A stretch of DNA of 64,000 nucleotides. It comes from Sphingomonas sp. Lineage in GTDB: Bacteria > Pseudomonadota > Alphaproteobacteria > Sphingomonadales > Sphingomonadaceae. Both the position numbers and the translations under genes were made by a program. The stretch's first letter is position 1. Each line of letters begins with the position of its first letter. Positions 59,203 through 64,000 of this stretch are shown here, one piece after another. The DNA is taken from positions 434,001 through 498,000 of the forward strand of contig NZ_JANINP010000001.1 of the NCBI RefSeq assembly GCF_024508665.1. Reading direction: 5' to 3'. Below the pieces are notes generated by a model, which saw nothing but the letters and a program-made list of their open reading frames with translations, did no database searches and had not been told where the DNA came from.

Positions 59203-61251
59203 ATGAAAAAGCTCCTCCTCGCGAGCGTCGCGCTCGCTTCGTTCGCTTTCCCCGCAACTGCGCGCCAACTGACGATCGAAGACGTGACGATGCTCAGCCG
59301 CGTCTCGTCGCCGGCGGTATCGCCCGACGGCCGCTGGCTGGTCTGGCAACAGCGTGAGACCGATCTGGCGGGCGACAAGGGGCGTTATGATTTGTGGCGG
59401 CTCGATCTGACCGCCAAAGGTGCGAAACCGGAAAAGCTGATCGGCGAATGGGCGGTCAACGAGACCAGCCCGCAATTCTCGCGTGATGGCAAGACCGTAT
59501 GGTTCCAGTCGGACAAAGGCGGAGAGGACAATGTCTGGGCGATCGCCGTCACCGGCGGTGCGCCGACCCAAGTCACCGACCTGAAGGGTGGTATCGGCGG
59601 GTTCAAGGTGGCGCCGACCGAAGACAAGATGCTGATCTGGGCCGACCGCCTGCCCGGCGCGCTCTCGAGCGAGCCCCCCATGGTCAAGAAGCGCGACGAT
59701 GCCGGCAACGGCCGCACCTTCGACCAGATGTTCATCCGCCATTGGGCGAGCTGGTCCGACGGCACGCGCTCGCAACTGTTCGTGCTGCCGATGGCGAACG
59801 GCAAGGCGCCAGGTTACGGCAAGGCGATTGAAGGCGGGCTAGTCGGCGACAGTCCGTCCAAACCGTTTGGCGGCGGCGAAGAAGTGTCCTGGTCGGCGGA
59901 CGGCAAGACCGTGTACTTCGCGCTGCGAGAGGCGGGGCGGATCGAGCCGCTGTCGACCAATCTCGACATCTTCGCGGCGCCTGCGGACGGTTCGGCCGCG
60001 CCGACCAATCTGACCGACGCCAATGACGGCATGGACAACCTTCCCACGGCGTCGCCCGACGGCAAATATCTCGCCTGGTTCGCGATGAAACGTCCAGGCT
60101 ACGAAGCCGACCGTCAGGTGCTTATGGTTCGCGACCTCGCGACAGGCCAGGTTCGCGCGTTGACCGAGGCTTGGGACCGTTCGGTCGGCTCGATTGCGTG
60201 GAGCGAGGACGGCAAGACGATCTACGTCACCGCCGAGGATACGCAGGAAACGCCGATTTTCGCGATCGATCTGAAGTCGGGCAAGCCGACGCGGTTGACG
60301 CAGGAAGGCAACGTCTCGGCGGTGGTACCGACCGCCAAGGGACTGGTCTATGCGATGAACTCGTTGACCTCGCCGGACGATTTCTACTGGCTGTCGGGCA
60401 AGAAGAGCGCGCGGCTGACCAGCGTGAACGCCGACAAGCTCGCCGGGATCGACATGCCGACGGTGACGCGGTTCAGCTTCACCGGTGTCAATAACGACAA
60501 GGTGTGGGGCTATGCGGTCAAGCCGGCCGGCCTCGCCGAAGGCGCCAAGGTGCCGGTCGCGTTCATGGTGCATGGCGGGCCGCAAGGGTCGAGCAACAAC
60601 AGCTGGTCGTACCGCTGGAACCCGGCCTTGTTCGCCGGCGCGGGTTATGGCCTGGTCGCGGTCGATTTCCACGGTTCGACCGGGTATGGGCAGGGCTTCA
60701 CCGACGCGATCCGCAACAATTGGGGCGGCTGGCCGCTCGAGGACCTGAAAAAGGGCCTCGACGCTGCGACGACCAAATTCACCTGGCTCGACGGCAACAA
60801 TGCCTGTGCGCTCGGCGCCTCTTATGGCGGCTATATGATGAACTGGATCGAGGGCAATTGGCCCGACCGCTTCAAGTGCATCGTCCAGCATGACGGCGTG
60901 TTCGACGCTCGTGCCATGGCGTACGAAACCGAAGAACTCTGGTTCGACGAATGGGAGCATGGCGGCCATCCTTATTACGAGGATCCTGCCGCGTTCGAGA
61001 AATGGAACCCGGTCAATTTCGTCGACAAGTGGAAGACGCCGCAACTCGTCATCACCAGCGAGGGCGATTACCGCATTCCCTATACCCAGGGCATCGCCGC
61101 CTTCACCGCCCTGCAGCGGCGCGACATCCCGTCGCGGCTGATCGTCTTCCCCGGCGGCAGCCATTGGGTGCTCAACCCCAAGGAAAGCCGCCAATGGTAT
61201 CGCGAGGTGCTTGGCTGGATGGGCAAGTGGACGGGGAAGGGCGCGAACTAA
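59203..61251 (+). CDS. S9 family prolyl oligopeptidase-like serine peptidase
   Basis: 682 residues. Signal peptide in the first 20 residues (MKKLLLASVALASFAFPATA), a beta-propeller region with repeated SPDG and SxDGK motifs (about 40-410), and an alpha/beta hydrolase with catalytic Ser540 (GASYGGYMMNW), Asp622 (SEGDYRIPY) and His654 (GGSHWVLN). Hydrolyses short peptides in the periplasm. ATG at 59203; a longer frame to 59167 lacks the signal peptide start. Confidence 0.95.
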   Translation: MKKLLLASVALASFAFPATARQLTIEDVTMLSRVSSPAVSPDGRWLVWQQRETDLAGDKGRYDLWRLDLTAKGAKPEKLIGEWAVNETSPQFSRDGKTVWFQSDKGGEDNVWAIAVTGGAPTQVTDLKGGIGGFKVAPTEDKMLIWADRLPGALSSEPPMVKKRDDAGNGRTFDQMFIRHWASWSDGTRSQLFVLPMANGKAPGYGKAIEGGLVGDSPSKPFGGGEEVSWSADGKTVYFALREAGRIEPLSTNLDIFAAPADGSAAPTNLTDANDGMDNLPTASPDGKYLAWFAMKRPGYEADRQVLMVRDLATGQVRALTEAWDRSVGSIAWSEDGKTIYVTAEDTQETPIFAIDLKSGKPTRLTQEGNVSAVVPTAKGLVYAMNSLTSPDDFYWLSGKKSARLTSVNADKLAGIDMPTVTRFSFTGVNNDKVWGYAVKPAGLAEGAKVPVAFMVHGGPQGSSNNSWSYRWNPALFAGAGYGLVAVDFHGSTGYGQGFTDAIRNNWGGWPLEDLKKGLDAATTKFTWLDGNNACALGASYGGYMMNWIEGNWPDRFKCIVQHDGVFDARAMAYETEELWFDEWEHGGHPYYEDPAAFEKWNPVNFVDKWKTPQLVITSEGDYRIPYTQGIAAFTALQRRDIPSRLIVFPGGSHWVLNPKESRQWYREVLGWMGKWTGKGAN

Positions 61252-61294
61252 CTCCTTCCTACCCTCAACAGCGGCCGATCAAGACCGAGTAGCG

Positions 61295-62164
61295 CTATCG
61301 CTTCGTCGCCAGCAATGCCTGCGCGCGCTTGAGATGCGGCATGTCGAGCATGGCGCCGTCGAGACCGACCGTGCCGGCGCCGGGATTGGCGTCGAACGCG
61401 GCCAGGACCTTCTCGGCATGCGCAATTTCTTCGGGTGACGGCGTGAAGGCGGCGTTGATCACCGGTACCTGATCGGGATGGATCGCGAGCATGCCGCGAA
61501 AACCGGCGCGGCGAGCGCGGCGGGCCATTTTCTCCAGCCCCTGCGCATCACGGAAATCGCCGTGGATGGTCTCGATCGCGCTGACCGATGCCGCGGCCGC
61601 GCCAGTCAGGCAGAGCGCACGAAAAAGCTGATAGGGGAAATCGTAATCCCCGTTGTCGTCGCGGTTGCTCGTCGCACCGAGCGCCGTTGCGCTATCCTCC
61701 GCGCCCCAACTCAAGGCGCAGAGGCGCGGGCACCCGGCGTAATTGCCGACATCGAACACGCCTACGGCAGTCTCGGTCGCAAGGACGAACACCGGGATGC
61801 CGCCGAGCGGAAGGCCGGCGGAGGCCTCCAGCGCCGACAGATAATTGTTCAGCCGCTCGGCATCGGCACGCGTCGCCTTCGGTAGGACGATGCCATCAGG
61901 ACGCGCGGGCACGACCGCCGCGAGGTCGGGCAGCGCATGCGGCGTATCGAGCGGATTGATCCGTACCCAGTGCGGCTGTCGGCGGTGGGTGGTCTTGAGG
62001 TGTGCGGCGACCGACTTGCGCGCTTCCGGCTTGGCGCTTTCGGCGACGGCGTCCTCCAGGTCGATGATCACCAGATCGGCAGCGCTCAGCCCGGCCTTTT
62101 CGAGCTTGCGGGGCGAATCGCCTGGAGCGAACAGGAGCGAACGGGCGGCGAGCGGCTGTGTCAT
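61295..62164 (-). CDS. CitE-like CoA ester lyase (HpcH/HpaI family)
   Basis: 289 residues. LLFAPGDSPRKLEKA, IDLEDAVA, WVRINPL, VLPKA, ETAVGVFD and MLAIHPDQVPVINAAFTPSPEEI are the family blocks; acidic residues in LEDAV and in the ETA motif bind the divalent metal. It cleaves or forms C-C bonds of malyl- or citramalyl-CoA type. The divergent thiolase gene starts 106 bases away. The ATG at 62164 is followed by no unusual features. Confidence 0.87.
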   Translation of the reverse strand: MTQPLAARSLLFAPGDSPRKLEKAGLSAADLVIIDLEDAVAESAKPEARKSVAAHLKTTHRRQPHWVRINPLDTPHALPDLAAVVPARPDGIVLPKATRADAERLNNYLSALEASAGLPLGGIPVFVLATETAVGVFDVGNYAGCPRLCALSWGAEDSATALGATSNRDDNGDYDFPYQLFRALCLTGAAAASVSAIETIHGDFRDAQGLEKMARRARRAGFRGMLAIHPDQVPVINAAFTPSPEEIAHAEKVLAAFDANPGAGTVGLDGAMLDMPHLKRAQALLATKR

Positions 62165-62269
62165 GGCGGCGTTCTGGCGCAGGCGAAGGACATGCGCCAG
62201 CCCTCTCGCTTTTCGCGTGCGTCGGCGCTAAGCGCCATACCCGATATTCGATAAATGAGAGGATAGAAC

Positions 62270-63469
<1,200 letters not shown>

Positions 63470-63483
63470 GCATCACCCACGCC

Positions 63484-63575
63484 CATCACCCCGGACTTGT
63501 TCCGGCGTCCAATCCTGCACAATGGAATCCGTCCATTGTTGCCCGTTGGATGCCGGAACGAGCCCGGCATGACGA
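63484..63575. repeat. palindromic repeat pair (CCGG family)
   Basis: Arms caccccggacttgttccggc (from 63488) and gatgccggaacgagcccggc (from 63550) are inverted and each is hairpin forming, between the thiolase end and the hydrolase end. Same family as 4424-4527 and 21402-21498. Confidence 0.75.
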
Positions 63576-63613
63576 TTGGTAGTGAGGCAGTGACGTCGCT
63601 CCGCTGCTTTCGT

Positions 63614-64000
63614 CTAAAGCAGTCTCATTTGCGCCATCCAACGCTCGACTAGCTGCGGCCACGCGCCGATCGGTTGGTCGCTCTTGCGCAGGCCAAAGGC
63701 GTGGCCGCCCTTCGCGAACAGATGTAGCTCGGTCGACACCCCGGCTTTGTCCAGCGCGCTGGCGTACATCAGGCTGTTGCAGATTGGATCGATCGGATCA
63801 TCCCAGGCCTGGGCGATAAAGGTCGGTGGGGCCGCCTTGTTGACCGGCAGCGTGGGGTCGAACTTGCCGCCGTCGCGACAAATATGGCCGGGATAGAGTG
63901 CGATGGCGAAATCGGGGCGGCTGCTGATCCGATCGATCACATCGACGGGCTTGTAGGCGGGGGTCAGAATATTGCTGGTTTGCGCGACCAGATAACCGCC
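63614..64000 (-). CDS. alpha/beta hydrolase, C-terminal part (partial)
   Basis: The frame is open from the window edge (64000) to a stop at 63614, giving 128 residues of the C-terminal part. GGYLVAQTS at the edge is the segment after the nucleophile elbow (usually GxSAGG) which lies outside the window. WDDPIDP contains the likely acid and KGGHAFGL the catalytic histidine. It resembles acetyl esterase/xylanase-like (BD-FAE) proteins. An internal GTG at 63940 is not its start. Confidence 0.75.
   Translation of the reverse strand, partial: GGYLVAQTSNILTPAYKPVDVIDRISSRPDFAIALYPGHICRDGGKFDPTLPVNKAAPPTFIAQAWDDPIDPICNSLMYASALDKAGVSTELHLFAKGGHAFGLRKSDQPIGAWPQLVERWMAQMRLL

Overview
The window looks like chromosomal DNA from an alphaproteobacterium of the Sphingomonadaceae, most likely Sphingomonas or a close relative. 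This rests on high-GC coding with strong third-position GC, on protein sequences such as RpoD, DnaG, CarAB, enolase-FtsB, PopZ-type DUF2497 and DUF4170 that read as sphingomonad versions, and on several palindromic intergenic repeat families. No complete mobile element, rRNA or CRISPR array is visible.

Layout. 1-6154: end of a DOMON-like gene, a NamZ-type muramidase, then a reverse-strand group (uncharacterised protein, MoxR ATPase, DUF817 membrane protein, CHAP amidase, vWA protein). 6360-9047: M28 peptidase and AraC/GyrI-like regulator. 9197-13112: dnaG-rpoD. 13193-15242: ArsR/SRPBCC pair with a palindromic operator, a ClpP-like protease and a YqeY protein. 15399-21318: carA, a 75-residue gene wedged between carA and carB, carB, greA and rhomboid. 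21603-23518: DUF4170 and a four-gene set of small envelope proteins (YqjD/holin/DUF3618 type). 23707-27324: eno, ftsB and a DUF885 lipoprotein. 27370-33799: MFS exporter, cupin, GH92 mannosidase, DUF427, WYL-like, GFA and a repeat-rich secreted protein.

33941-36498: PAP2 phosphatase, then an AT-richer two-gene island (HipA-like kinase and DUF3037, overlapping by GTGA) that looks horizontally acquired. 36502-41928: UvrD-type helicase carrying an in-frame palindromic repeat, a methyltransferase, and an amidohydrolase broken by an in-frame TAG. 41934-42338: two tandem reverse-strand small RNAs, each with three hairpins, C-rich loops and an intrinsic terminator, not explained by any coding gene. 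42339-50318: MHS-type transporter, PiT phosphate permease, and an efflux operon (TetR, EmrA, EmrB, outer-membrane factor) behind a perfect palindrome.

50319-55034: an intergenic structured element with a 17-codon ORF, an EAL protein, a TPR histidine kinase and a single-domain response regulator. 55132-64000: aldo/keto reductase, tRNA-Cys, PIMT-like protein with TolC and PopZ/DUF2497, an S9 peptidase, a CitE-like lyase, a thiolase and the 3' part of an alpha/beta hydrolase.

The candidates most worth following are the tandem sRNA pair (41934-42338), the kinase/DUF3037 module (34883-36498) and the palindromic element translated inside the helicase gene (37373-37420). All family names come from recognising the protein sequence by eye; no database search was run.
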